Below are positions 8,576 to 17,154 of a stretch of DNA of 64,000 nt, one piece after another. The translations under genes were made by a program, and so were the position numbers. The DNA comes from VRUE01 sp963727465. Lineage in GTDB: Bacteria > Actinomycetota > Thermoleophilia > Solirubrobacterales > 70-9. The notes below the pieces were generated by a model. The model was not told where the DNA came from and ran no database searches. It saw nothing but the letters and a program-made list of their open reading frames with translations. Within the stretch, counting starts at the first letter, position 1. Each line of letters begins with the position of its first letter. Location: contig CAVSGL010000008.1 in assembly GCA_963727465.1 (NCBI GenBank), forward strand, positions 1 to 64,000. The letters run 5' to 3'.

Positions 8576-10885
8576 CTAGCGTGGCACCGGCAGGGCCACG
8601 GACCCGCCGACCCCGTACAGCTCGCGCGTCAGCGCATCGAGCTCGCGCTCCGGCTCGGTCGGCGCCTGGCCGGAGCGGGCGGCGGCGAGCGCGGCGCCCG
8701 CGAGCCGCTCGAGCTCGGCGCGCAGGTCCGCCGGCAGGACCGGGACGGGCAGCCGCAGCACGTGGCCGAGCTCGCAGTGGTTGCGGGTGGCGAGGAAGGT
8801 TTTCAGCGCGAACTCGACCACGGGCGAGTTGAGCAGGGCGAGCAGGCTGAGCTCGCTCAGCCAGGGCGCGGCTGGGACGTAACAGGGCGACTCGGAACTG
8901 AAGACCGCCTGCTCGGGCATCAGCCGGGCACGGAGGTAGGAGGCGACGCGGTTGTGCGTCACGCCGCCCCTGAACCAGAGCTCCTCGTGCCTCAGCACGG
9001 GACGCTTTGGGCCTTCCGCCCTGCGCCGGCGCAGCAGCTCCACGGCCTCGCAGCTCCAGTCGATCGCGACCGGGTTCTCGCGCGTCCAGCGCGCCCCGCC
9101 CTCGGCGCCGGAGCGGTCGCTGGTCTCGTACGGGATCCAGGCCGGGCCGGAGGCGATCCCGTGCCGGCGCTCGTCCTCGCTCAGCGGCCGCCGCCGGTAA
9201 CGGCCGGACTCGACCACCCGGAACGGCTTGCGGCCGGGCAGCTCGACCCCCTCGTCGCGGTCGAGCAGGGCGGCGAGCGCCTCGCCCAACTGCTCTCCGG
9301 ACGCCAGCGAGCGCTTCAGCCGCCGCCACTCGCCGCGCCGCTGCGGATCGGCGCGCAGCTCGTCGACGATCCGGTGCTGGCGCTGGATCGCGGCGCGCGC
9401 CGCCTCGGTCCCGTCGAGGAAGCCGACGAAGCGGCGGTCGTCCCCGGTCGCCAGCCCCTGCCCCGCCTGCACGGCGCAGCCCAGGAGGGTCCAGTCCCCC
9501 GCTTCCGGCGCGCCTCCCTCCGGCCCTCCGCTGCGCCTGCCGACGACCGCGCGCCAGAGATGCTCGAGGTCGTCGACGCGCCGGTAGCGGGCGGCCAGGG
9601 CCCGCGCCGGCCCGGAGGGCCGAAAGAGGGGCCGGCCCGGAATCTCGAGGTAGCCGTCCAGGCGGACATTGCGACCGCGCACGCGGTCGAGGCCGCCGCT
9701 CCGGTCCGCTTCGAAGCAGCGGATGTTCGCTCCCCGCTCGCTCCGCCCGCCCCTGGTCGCGGTGACGATGCCGCCGTGCGCGGCGACCGTGAAGGGACGG
9801 CACCAGGCGAGGCTGAACAGCGCCGCCTGCTCCAGCAGCGCGCCGCGCACCGGCGAGGCCGAACCCATCGTGAAGGCGGTGTCGCTGACGATCGCGCTCA
9901 GCACCCCGCCGCGGCGCAGGCCCCGCAGGCCGCAGACGACGAAATGGGAGAGCAGGTCCCCGGCGAAGCCGTCGCGGTCGCGGAGCTCGCGCTGGAACTC
10001 CTCCCCCAGCCGCGAGCGCAGGTGCTTGCCGCCGACGTAGGGCGGGTTCATCAGGACGAGGTCCCAGCCGCGTTTCGCCCGCGGATGGGACAGGCCCCCG
10101 GTCAGGGCGTTGCGCGTGGTGACGACGCTCGGCACGGTGTCCGCGCCCCCGCCGTCGCACCTGAGCGCAAGCACGATGCCGGCCAGGTGCGTCGCGTCCG
10201 GGTCCACCTCGAAGCCATGACAGCAGTGCTCGAGCGCCGCCCGAGGGGTCGTGAGGCGGGACGAGAGCGGAGCGCCGCGCTCGCGCAGCGCCCGGGCCAG
10301 GCGGGAGATCTGCTCGGCGGCCACGGCGAGAAAAGCGCCCGCGCCGACCGCCGGGTCGACCGCCCGCAGGCGGCTCAGCAGCCTCGCGAGACGGGCGAGC
10401 TCGGTGCGGTCGAGCGACCCGACGTCCCCGGCGGCGACCGCCCTGGCGGCATCGGGCTCGACCCCGATCGCATATGCGAACCGCGCCGCCAGCCCCTCTC
10501 TGACCATGAAGCGCACGACGTCGACCGGCGTGTAGACGACGCCCTGGTTGCGGCGGCCGCTCGAGCCGACCGCCCGCTCGAACGTCGCGGCGAGCTCCGT
10601 CGCAAGCTCGGCCCGCTCGAACCCGTCGAGCGGGCCGAGCGCCTCGGCGGCGGCGGCGATCGCGGCGGCAGGGACGCGATCGGCGGAGCTGGACCGGAAC
10701 CCGCTCGCGCGGCTCGCGGCCTCGGCCACCGCGAGCGCCGCGTGGCGCTCGCGCCGGCCGGCGTTGCCCGCCAGCGGCAGGCTCGCATCGAGCGCCGCGG
10801 CGAGCAGCTCAGCGAGGCCGGCGGCGCTGGGACGCCCGCGCTCCGCGTCGGGCCTCGGCGCGGTTGCCGCAGCCGCTGCGCTCAT
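8576..10885 (-). CDS. N6-adenine DNA methyltransferase with specificity domain (Eco57I/PglX-like)
   Basis: A 769-aa protein. The class I SAM fold shows VVYTPVDVVRFMV followed by DPAVGAGAFL (motif I), then DLVLMNPPYVGGK (motif IV NPPY, catalytic for N6-adenine transfer). The long C-terminal half is typical of gamma-class enzymes with a TaqI-like target-recognition domain. There is no endonuclease motif. ATG 10885 overlaps the stop of the upstream methylase (ATGA), so the two are co-expressed. The likely job is to protect host DNA, one strand of an asymmetric site, against the PLD nuclease. A solitary regulatory methylase is less likely given the neighbours. Confidence 0.88.
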   Translation of the reverse strand: MSAAAAATAPRPDAERGRPSAAGLAELLAAALDASLPLAGNAGRRERHAALAVAEAASRASGFRSSSADRVPAAAIAAAAEALGPLDGFERAELATELAATFERAVGSSGRRNQGVVYTPVDVVRFMVREGLAARFAYAIGVEPDAARAVAAGDVGSLDRTELARLARLLSRLRAVDPAVGAGAFLAVAAEQISRLARALRERGAPLSSRLTTPRAALEHCCHGFEVDPDATHLAGIVLALRCDGGGADTVPSVVTTRNALTGGLSHPRAKRGWDLVLMNPPYVGGKHLRSRLGEEFQRELRDRDGFAGDLLSHFVVCGLRGLRRGGVLSAIVSDTAFTMGSASPVRGALLEQAALFSLAWCRPFTVAAHGGIVTATRGGRSERGANIRCFEADRSGGLDRVRGRNVRLDGYLEIPGRPLFRPSGPARALAARYRRVDDLEHLWRAVVGRRSGGPEGGAPEAGDWTLLGCAVQAGQGLATGDDRRFVGFLDGTEAARAAIQRQHRIVDELRADPQRRGEWRRLKRSLASGEQLGEALAALLDRDEGVELPGRKPFRVVESGRYRRRPLSEDERRHGIASGPAWIPYETSDRSGAEGGARWTRENPVAIDWSCEAVELLRRRRAEGPKRPVLRHEELWFRGGVTHNRVASYLRARLMPEQAVFSSESPCYVPAAPWLSELSLLALLNSPVVEFALKTFLATRNHCELGHVLRLPVPVLPADLRAELERLAGAALAAARSGQAPTEPERELDALTRELYGVGGSVALPVPR

Positions 10886-12654
10886 CCGGCCACGACCGGC
10901 CCGAAGGCTTCGGTCGCCGCCTCGTCGACCAGGCCGTAGAACTCGGCCGCCCCCATGCCGACCCCCAGGCCGAGCCGCAGGCGGTCGGCGACGTAGCGGG
11001 AGAAGAGCCTGCGCTTCTCGTCCAGCTCGGGCGCCTCGTCGCCCGTGAGCGCGGCCCTGACCCAGGCGAGCGGCTCGACCTCCGGCTCCGCCGCAGGAAG
11101 CGCGCGCGACCTTCCCCGCGAGGCCGTCTCGATCAGCAGGTCGCCCTGCACCGCGCCCTCGGTCCGCACCTGCTTGAAGCTCCCCTGCCGCTTGTCGAGC
11201 AGCAGCGCGTCGTCGATCCTCAGGCCGGCGTCGTCGAGTGCCCCGACCAGCGCCTCCCACGGCTCGTTGCTCGCTGAATGGAACATCACGGTCAGCCGGC
11301 CGTCGCGGCGCAGACGCCCGCGCAGCGCCGCGAGGCTCTCGGCCAGCGCCTGCCTGTAGTCCGCCGGCCGCTTGCCCTGGGCCCTGCTGATCGTCGCTTC
11401 CCGCGCCTGCGCGGTGAACTCGCCGAGCCACGCCTCGGCGATGAAATTGGCCTCCGCATACGGGATGTTCGCCCCGAAGGGCGGGTCGACGAACGCGTAG
11501 TCGATCGGGCCGTCGCGGTCAGCCCAGCTCTGCGCCGGCAGATTCGCCACCTCGACCGAGCCGCGGCGCCCGTGGGTGAGCGCGAAGGCCCGGGCGACGC
11601 TCGGCAGCTTCTTGCGCTCGATCCCGGCAAAGGGGTTCTTCTCGACCGGCAGCGAGCTGATGTACAGGGTGCCGGTCTGGTAGCCGGTCAGCACCGGGCG
11701 CCGCGTGCCGCGCTTGAAGACGAGGCGGCTCATCAGCGTCGAGTGCGAGAGGTTGTAGCTGGAGATCAGGAAGCGAACCGCCTGCGGCAGGGCCGAGAGC
11801 TCGGCCGCGTGCCACAGATGGCCGAGGCTGACGAAGCTCCGCCAGGTATAGAAGTGATGGACGTGGGTGATGCCCTGGTGATAGCCGGAGCGATACAGGT
11901 CGCCCCACGGGCCGTCGCGGTTGAGCATCCGCACGTTGGGACAGCCGCGCGGCGGCTCCAGCCGGGAGGCCTCGTCGATCCGCGCCAGGTCGTCGCTCGT
12001 CGGCGGGCGCTCGAAGCGCTCCCCCTCGACCTCGTAGACGACTCGCACGGGAATCCGCAGCGGTCGCTCGACGGAGTCTCCGAGCAGCGGGTCGACCACC
12101 AGCTCGGTCGCTCGCTCCGCCTCTCCCTTGCGAAACTCGGCGCCGCAGCCGCACTCCATCGTGCGGCGCACTTCGCCCACCTCGTGATCGACCGCGAGAT
12201 CCCAGAAACGACCGCGCTCCCCGCAGCTCGGGCAGATGAAGACGTCCGACCAGACGGTATGGAGGACGGTTCCCTCGCGGCCGTCGTCGTGCCGGGCGGT
12301 CCAGAGGCGGGACATCTCAGCCGCCGCATCGCGCAGGACCTCGGCGGCAACCCGCTCGAACTCATCCGGCTGCGGCGGGCTGTTCAGCACCTCCGAGATG
12401 AACGTCGCGAACGGGCTCAGATCGCCGAGCAGCACGTCGTAACGGGCCGCCGCCGGCAGCTCGGCCTCGGCGATCGCCGCCGCGACGCCGGTGCTGCCGG
12501 AGCCGCAGAACGAGTCGGCGACGACGCCGCCCTCTGGGAGGTGGCGGCGGATCAGCGCCGCAATCGCCTGCGGCGGGACCTTCGTGTGGTAGGAGTGCGC
12601 GTCGTAGGAGACTCCGCTGCGCGGGCCCGCGACGACCTCGGTGCTCGCGTCCAT
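10882..12654 (-). CDS. Zinc-ribbon DNA methyltransferase (DPPF type)
   Basis: A 590-aa protein with an N-terminal SAM motif ADSFCGSGSTG near residue 47 and the catalytic VDPPFGANIPY near residue 388, an order reminiscent of beta-class or DUF1156-like methylases. Between them are paired cysteines (CPSCG, then CGCG about 30 residues on) that look like a zinc ribbon. The chemistry is N6-adenine or N4-cytosine methylation. It is the first gene of a two-gene methyltransferase operon. With a second methylase of a different class and a PLD nuclease, it suggests an asymmetric recognition site with one methylase per strand; this is inference. Confidence 0.82.
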   Translation of the reverse strand: MDASTEVVAGPRSGVSYDAHSYHTKVPPQAIAALIRRHLPEGGVVADSFCGSGSTGVAAAIAEAELPAAARYDVLLGDLSPFATFISEVLNSPPQPDEFERVAAEVLRDAAAEMSRLWTARHDDGREGTVLHTVWSDVFICPSCGERGRFWDLAVDHEVGEVRRTMECGCGAEFRKGEAERATELVVDPLLGDSVERPLRIPVRVVYEVEGERFERPPTSDDLARIDEASRLEPPRGCPNVRMLNRDGPWGDLYRSGYHQGITHVHHFYTWRSFVSLGHLWHAAELSALPQAVRFLISSYNLSHSTLMSRLVFKRGTRRPVLTGYQTGTLYISSLPVEKNPFAGIERKKLPSVARAFALTHGRRGSVEVANLPAQSWADRDGPIDYAFVDPPFGANIPYAEANFIAEAWLGEFTAQAREATISRAQGKRPADYRQALAESLAALRGRLRRDGRLTVMFHSASNEPWEALVGALDDAGLRIDDALLLDKRQGSFKQVRTEGAVQGDLLIETASRGRSRALPAAEPEVEPLAWVRAALTGDEAPELDEKRRLFSRYVADRLRLGLGVGMGAAEFYGLVDEAATEAFGPVVAG

Positions 12655-12729
12655 CTGCGGCAGCTTAGATTTCGCGGCAGACGGCGACCCTCGCCGTCCG
12701 CCGCTCGCCCGGGCGGTCCAGGCCTGCGT

Positions 12730-13236
12730 CTACGAGGGGGGCGCGGACTCGCCGCTCGGAGGCGTCTGCTGATCCGGCGGCAGCGGCGGCGGCATCTCCT
12801 GCGAGGGCGCCGGCGGCGCTTCTTGACCTGGCAGCGGGTCGGCTTCCTGGCGCCAGATGTCGTTGAGCGAGACCTGGATGTACGCCCAGAGCCCCGGCGA
12901 GAGCAGCAGGTAGAGGATGATCGCGATCCAGCCGTTGAGCGGGTCCCTGCCGGCCAGCCGCGAGGCGCCCATGACGCGCTTCGTGCCGCGCCAGTAGGTG
13001 ATCAGCGCCGGGACGACGATCAGGCCGCCGGGGAAGAGCGCCAGCAGCGAGTTGGTCGGGTTCTGGCCGAGGTCGTAGCCCTTGGCCTGGCCGTAGTCGC
13101 GCAGCTCGCGGTTGATCCGGTACCACCAGACCAGGTGGTAGATGCCGAGCGTGACGATCGGCAGCAGGGCGGCCGCCCAGGGACTGCGGATCTTCACCTC
13201 GGACTCGGTGCCGCGAATCTTCATCTCGTAGGCCAT
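12730..13236 (-). CDS. DUF4234-like membrane protein
   Basis: A 168-aa protein that begins with a short soluble stretch, then SPWAAALLPIVTLGIYHLVWW (hydrophobic with an aromatic WW end), a second helix pair around residues 60-85 and 105-125, and a Pro/Gln-rich hydrophilic tail of about 35 residues. The helix plus YRINRELRD pattern is typical of DUF4234, whose function is unknown. The ATG start is supported by a GGAGG-like site upstream on the minus strand. The 75 bp to the methylase and the 106 bp to the next gene hold nothing I recognise. Confidence 0.75.
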   Translation of the reverse strand: MAYEMKIRGTESEVKIRSPWAAALLPIVTLGIYHLVWWYRINRELRDYGQAKGYDLGQNPTNSLLALFPGGLIVVPALITYWRGTKRVMGASRLAGRDPLNGWIAIILYLLLSPGLWAYIQVSLNDIWRQEADPLPGQEAPPAPSQEMPPPLPPDQQTPPSGESAPPS

Positions 13237-13342
13237 GCGGAAGCTCCGTTCTGGAGGAGGAGACTGTCGGGCCGACCCTAACCCACGCGACAGCCGCTAT
13301 CCACCGGGTTTCCCCGCAGCCTCGACTTCGGCCGCAACCCGC

Positions 13343-13606
13343 TCAGCTCAGCGCCTCGCGCAGCGTCGTCGGCTCGATCCCCTCCACGCGCACGACCTTC
13401 TCACGCGACTTCTCGCCGCGCACGACGCGCACCCGCGAGGGCGCCACCCCCACCCGCTTCGCGATCAACCTGCACAGCGCCCTGTTGGCCTTGCCGTCAA
13501 CCGGTGGCGCGGTCACCTTCGCCTGCAACACCCCGTCGCGCATCCCCACCAGCTCGTCCCGACTGCCGCGAGGCTTGAGCCGGACGTCTATCTGCGCGTG
13601 TTCCAC
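13343..13606 (-). CDS. DUF167/YggU family protein
   Basis: An 87-aa protein matching the DUF167 fold over its whole length: VRLKPRGSRDELVG at the N-terminus, the hallmark APPVDGKANRALC in the middle and RVVRGEKSREKVVRVEG near the end. These are small conserved cytosolic proteins without a firm biochemical role. The start is GTG at 13606. It is monocistronic by spacing. Confidence 0.88.
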   Translation of the reverse strand: MEHAQIDVRLKPRGSRDELVGMRDGVLQAKVTAPPVDGKANRALCRLIAKRVGVAPSRVRVVRGEKSREKVVRVEGIEPTTLREALS

Positions 13607-13635
13607 CGGGACACGTTAGCCCGGTGCGGCGCAGT

Positions 13636-13690
13636 CGGCTAACATGAGCTTAGTGACAAAACATTTCGCCATCGGGTCTCTGGCGTCGCG
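13636..13690 (+). pseudogene. Decayed duplicate of the start of a small membrane gene
   Basis: Bases 13636-13690 align with 13993-14047, the start of the 65-aa gene below. They share GGCTA, the ATG, the run ACAAAACATTTC, CATCGG and CTGGCG. The first copy has lost one G after the GTG codon, shifting its frame, and similarity stops after about 50 bp. It is best read as the remnant of a partial duplication flanking the 74-aa gene. Confidence 0.55.
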
Positions 13691-13774
13691 TAGCGCGCCT
13701 CTCATTACGAAAACCACGCGCAATTTTTCGATTCTGCGCGCAACGCGTGCGTCTGCGCCGGAGAGGCTCGTGGC

Positions 13775-13999
13775 GTGGCATCGATCCTTCTCATCGCTGG
13801 AGTCATTCTGGAACGCGCAGCGATAACTGCGGGCTTTCTGGCGGCGATGATTGCTGTCGGCGGGTTTTTGGTGCGAGCGCAGGCGGTGCTCCGAGAGGAC
13901 ACTGAGCTCGCAGACCTTCGACATCCGACCATCCTCGGCGGCCTGCTCGGACTCCTGTTCGGCGTCGCGGTGACTGTCCTCGACATCGTTGCTGGCTAG
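13775..13999 (+). CDS. Small two-helix membrane protein, unknown
   Basis: A 74-aa protein with two hydrophobic segments, about residues 3-32 (rich in Ala/Ile/Gly) and 52-72, joined by a charged loop (RAQAVLREDTELADLRH). The GTG start has GGAGAGG about 10 nt upstream. The layout is that of a holin-like or small stress membrane protein, but I recognise no family. It overlaps or abuts the next small membrane gene by a base or two, suggesting co-expression. Local GC is lower than in the neighbours, with A/T-rich patches at 13700-13740. Confidence 0.55.
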   Translation: MASILLIAGVILERAAITAGFLAAMIAVGGFLVRAQAVLREDTELADLRHPTILGGLLGLLFGVAVTVLDIVAG

Positions 14000-14000
14000 A

Positions 14001-14198
14001 ATGATGTTTGTGGACAAAACATTTCTCATCGGAGCACTGGCGACGCTTGCTCTGGCTGGGGTTGTCGGGCTGATCGTCTATGGCATCGGCGTCGGCACCG
14101 ATGCCGGGGCGCTCGTCATCATCCTGGGCGCGATAGGGACTGGGTTGATCGGCGGCCAAGTGGAGAAGCGCATGTCGCCGCCGAAGCGGCGTCACTGA
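14001..14198 (+). CDS. Small membrane protein, unknown
   Basis: A 65-aa protein with two predicted TM helices: FLIGALATLALAGVVGLIVY, then a second from about residue 35 to 50 (ALVIILGAIGTGLIGG), ending in a basic tail (EKRMSPPKRRH). Tandem ATGs at 14001 and 14004 are both possible. It lies immediately downstream of the 74-aa membrane gene. Its first 45 bp are duplicated 357 bp upstream. The function is unknown; holin-like size and topology are the only hint. Confidence 0.55.
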   Translation: MMFVDKTFLIGALATLALAGVVGLIVYGIGVGTDAGALVIILGAIGTGLIGGQVEKRMSPPKRRH

Positions 14199-14219
14199 AT
14201 CGCCCCGCGATTGGGTCGG

Positions 14220-15065
14220 CTACAACCCGGCGGCGTCGGCGAGCAGGTCGACCTGGGCGGGGTCGCTGGCGCTCGGGCAGAAGACGAGCTCGTCGCAGCC
14301 GAGGTCCTCGTAGGCGGATACGTACCGCCTGACCGTCTCCGGGTCCTTGGCGGCGCCGCCGGCGATCATGCCGGCGACTTCGTCGCCCAGCCAGGCGTAG
14401 TAGTGCATCAGGTTCTCGCGCACGTCCTGCTCGGCCCGCTCTCCCAGCGAGAAGTAGGCGAGGGCCATGATGTGCGGCGCGTCCGCGCGGCCGGCCTCCG
14501 CCCAGGCCGCCCTCGTCGCCTCGACTCCCTTCGCGGCCTCTTCGGGCCCGGAGCCGCTGGCGATCCAGCCGTCGCCGACGCGGGCCGCGCGGGCGTGGGA
14601 GGCCTCGGCGTGGCCGGCGACGACCAGTCGCGGCGAGCGGCCGATCGCCGGGCCGACCTCGTCGCCCGCCCAGATCTCCTTGATCCGGTCGAGCTGCGCG
14701 TCGAAGCGCCTGCCGCGGCCCCTCGGCTCGACCCCGCTGAGCTCGTAGTCGTCCTCGCGGGCGCCGAGCCCGACGCCGAGCGTCAGCCGCCCGCCGGAAA
14801 TCGCGTTGACGCTGAGCGCCTGCTTCGCCAGCTCGACCGTGTTGGTGCGCAATGGCGCCAGCAGCACGGTGGTCGCGAGGCCGATCCGCTCGGTGACGGC
14901 CGCAGCCGCGGCGAGTGCGACCAGCGGCTCGTAGTTGTCGTAGACGATCCGGTCGATCGTCCCCAGGGTCGAGAACCCGCGCGACTCGGCGCGCTTCGCC
15001 CACTCGGTCAGCTCGGCGCCGGTGGCGCCGGGGACCGCGTTGGGGAGCGCGATGCCGATCTCCAT
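14220..15065 (-). CDS. LLM-class F420-dependent oxidoreductase
   Basis: A 281-aa TIM-barrel protein of the bacterial luciferase-like monooxygenase superfamily. It opens MEIGIALPN, has the usual barrel segments (AESRGFSTLGTIDRIVYDNY, RIGLATTVLLAP) and the phosphate-binding region SGGRLTLGVGLG. In Actinomycetota most such proteins use F420, here by inference. It is one of three LLM proteins in this window and is not closely related to the others. It stands 24 bp upstream of nothing and 24 bp downstream of glpX, both leftward, so a two-gene transcript with glpX is plausible. Confidence 0.85.
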   Translation of the reverse strand: MEIGIALPNAVPGATGAELTEWAKRAESRGFSTLGTIDRIVYDNYEPLVALAAAAAVTERIGLATTVLLAPLRTNTVELAKQALSVNAISGGRLTLGVGLGAREDDYELSGVEPRGRGRRFDAQLDRIKEIWAGDEVGPAIGRSPRLVVAGHAEASHARAARVGDGWIASGSGPEEAAKGVEATRAAWAEAGRADAPHIMALAYFSLGERAEQDVRENLMHYYAWLGDEVAGMIAGGAAKDPETVRRYVSAYEDLGCDELVFCPSASDPAQVDLLADAAGL

Positions 15066-15089
15066 CCCGCGCCCTCTACCCGCCCAGGC

Positions 15090-16088
15090 TCAGCCGTAAC
15101 GCTCGCCGATCACGGCGCGCAGCTTCGAGCGGTCGTGGCGGGCGTGGACGCGGCGGACCGTTCCGGAGCGCGAGCGCATCACCAGCGATTCGGTGCTGGC
15201 GCCGGCGCCGCGGTAGCGGACGCCCTGTAGGACGTCGCCGTCGGTGACGCCGCTGGCGGAGAAGAAGACGTCGTCGCCCGAGCAGAGGTCGTCGGCGGTG
15301 AGGATCCGGTCGAGGTCGTAGCCGGCGTCGACGGCGGCGCTGCGCTCCCCGTCGTCGCGCGGCCAGAGCCGGCCGAGCAGCTGGCCGCCCATCGACTTCA
15401 GGGCCGCGGCCGAGAGCACGCCCTCCGGCGTGCCGCCGATCCCCCAGAGCAGGTCGACCGGCGAGCGGTCGGAGACGGCGAGCAGCGCCGCCGAGACGTC
15501 GCCGTCGGTGATCAGGCGTAGGCGGCCGCCGGCCTCGCGCACCTCCTTCATCGCCTCCTCGTGGCGCGGCCGGTCGAGCATCACCACGGTGACGTCGCCG
15601 ACGCTGCCGCCCTTGCGCTCGGCGATCAGCTTCAGCGTCTCCGGCAGCGGCCGGTCGAGGTCGAGCAGGTCGGCGATCTCCTCGCCCCCCGCCATCTTTT
15701 CCATGTAGACGCAGGGGCCCGGGTCGAACATCGTGCCGCGCTCGGCGAGCGCGATCACGGCGAGCGCGCTGGGCATTCCGAGCGCGCAGAGCCGCGTCCC
15801 CTCGAGCGGGTCGACCGCGATGTCGACCACCGGCGGGCTGCCGTCGCCGATCTGCTCGCCGTTGTAGAGCATCGGCGCCTCGTCCTTCTCGCCCTCGCCG
15901 ATCACGACGACGCCGTCCATCGAGACCGAGTCGAGGACGAACCGCATCGCGTCGACGGCGGCCTGGTCGGCGGCGATCTTGTCGCCGCGGCCGACCCAGC
16001 GGGCCGCCGCCAAGGCCGCCGCCTCGGTCACGCGGACCAGCTCCAGCGCCAGGTTACGGTCGGGCTTGGTGGGCTCAGCGGCCTCCAT
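15090..16088 (-). CDS. glpX: Class II fructose-1,6-bisphosphatase (GlpX)
   Basis: A 332-aa gluconeogenic phosphatase converting fructose 1,6-bisphosphate to fructose 6-phosphate. GlpX landmarks are present: GEGEKDEAPMLYNGE near residue 65, VDIAVDPLEGT (metal site) near 90, and WGIGGTPEGVLSAAALK near 215. Actinobacteria usually carry GlpX as their main or only FBPase, which fits. ATG 16088. The 121-bp region to the divergent LLM gene contains the likely promoter. Confidence 0.95.
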   Translation of the reverse strand: MEAAEPTKPDRNLALELVRVTEAAALAAARWVGRGDKIAADQAAVDAMRFVLDSVSMDGVVVIGEGEKDEAPMLYNGEQIGDGSPPVVDIAVDPLEGTRLCALGMPSALAVIALAERGTMFDPGPCVYMEKMAGGEEIADLLDLDRPLPETLKLIAERKGGSVGDVTVVMLDRPRHEEAMKEVREAGGRLRLITDGDVSAALLAVSDRSPVDLLWGIGGTPEGVLSAAALKSMGGQLLGRLWPRDDGERSAAVDAGYDLDRILTADDLCSGDDVFFSASGVTDGDVLQGVRYRGAGASTESLVMRSRSGTVRRVHARHDRSKLRAVIGERYG

Positions 16089-16209
16089 GCCCCGGCACCC
16101 TACCTATGAGCTGCCAATTAGCGAGCGTCACGGTCTGATTCTTCGCGAGCGGCGCAGATATGGCGCGTAGACGCCGCCCGCTGACGCGAAGCGGAGCAGG
16201 CGGCGTTAT
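16089..16209. promoter_or_regulatory. Divergent intergenic region with a hairpin
   Basis: The 121 bp between glpX and the rightward LLM gene. Bases 16171-16182 pair with 16195-16206 with one mismatch (a G-U if transcribed leftward), directly abutting the ATG at 16210. No convincing -35/-10 pair could be assigned in either direction. Confidence 0.4.
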
Positions 16210-17154
16210 ATGTTTGGCCGCATGGCCCAGAGATGGGGACTGACGCTGCCGCTGCCGGGCACGCCCCTGCACGCGCACGAGGAGCTGGTCAAGCGGGCCG
16301 AGGCGGCCGGGTACACGGATCTGTGGAGCGGCGAGACCAACGGACCGGACGGCTTCACGCCGCTCTCGCTGAGCGCCGCCTGGACCGAGCGGGCGCGGCT
16401 GGGGACCGGGATCGTCGGCGTCTTCCAGCGCGGCCCGGCGCTGCTGGCGCAGGAGGCGGCGGCGCTCGCCGACGCCTCGGACGGGCGCTTCGTGCTCGGC
16501 ATCGGCTCGTCCTCGGACCGGATCGTCGAAGGCTGGAACGGCATCCCCTTCGAGCGGCCGCTGAGCAGGGTGCGCGAGACGCTCGGGTTCCTGCGCACGG
16601 CGCTGGCCGGCGAGCGCACGCAGAGCGGCTTCAAGCTGGAGACGGCGCCGGCGCAGCCGGTTCCGATCGTGCTCGCGGCGCTGCGCGGCAGGATGCTCGA
16701 GCTGGCGGTCGAACGCGCCGACGGCGCCTTCACCAACTTCCTGCCGCTCGGCGGCCTGCCCAGGGTGGCGGCGCAGCTCGAGGGCGCCCCCGAGAGCTTC
16801 GAGCTGCTCTGCCGCTTCTTCTGCCTGCCGGGCGAGCGCGAGGCGGTCGAGCCGCTGGCGCGCTTCATGTTCTCCTCCTACGTCACCGTCCCGGTCTACG
16901 CCGCCTTCTACCGCTGGCTCGGCTACGGCGAGCAGATCGCGGAGATGGTCGCCGCCTGGGAGTCGGGCGACCGCCAGGCGGCCGCGGCGGCCGCCCCCTG
17001 GGAGCTGATCGAGGAGATGTTCGTCTTCGGCTCGCCCGAGCAGATGCGCGAACGGCTCGACGCCTTCGTCGCCGGCGGCATCACCCTGCCGATCGTCACC
17101 CCGATCGTCACCCCGGACAAGCTGCCGGAGACGATCGAGGCGCTCGCCCCCTAG
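16210..17154 (+). CDS. LLM-class F420-dependent oxidoreductase
   Basis: A 314-aa luciferase-like TIM-barrel protein: WGLTLPLPGTPLHAHEELVK at the N-terminus, YTDLWSGETNGPDGFTPL, and the cofactor-phosphate segment DGRFVLGIGSSSDRIVEGWN. It is probably an F420-dependent oxidoreductase of unknown substrate. ATG 16210 sits against a hairpin; an in-frame ATG at 16222 is an alternative. It converges with the hipA gene; the stops of the two genes share the palindrome CTAG at 17151-17154. Confidence 0.85.
   Translation: MFGRMAQRWGLTLPLPGTPLHAHEELVKRAEAAGYTDLWSGETNGPDGFTPLSLSAAWTERARLGTGIVGVFQRGPALLAQEAAALADASDGRFVLGIGSSSDRIVEGWNGIPFERPLSRVRETLGFLRTALAGERTQSGFKLETAPAQPVPIVLAALRGRMLELAVERADGAFTNFLPLGGLPRVAAQLEGAPESFELLCRFFCLPGEREAVEPLARFMFSSYVTVPVYAAFYRWLGYGEQIAEMVAAWESGDRQAAAAAAPWELIEEMFVFGSPEQMRERLDAFVAGGITLPIVTPIVTPDKLPETIEALAP

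Noticed and set aside
7519..12654. A DISARM or BREX phage-defence locus
   Set aside because: A PLD protein and methylases are present, but no helicase, DUF1998, ATPase or PglZ gene lies nearby; a type II-like restriction system fits better.
16206..16868. Minus-strand open frame opposite the second LLM gene
   Set aside because: Serine- and arginine-rich shadow of the LLM coding sequence with no family resemblance.
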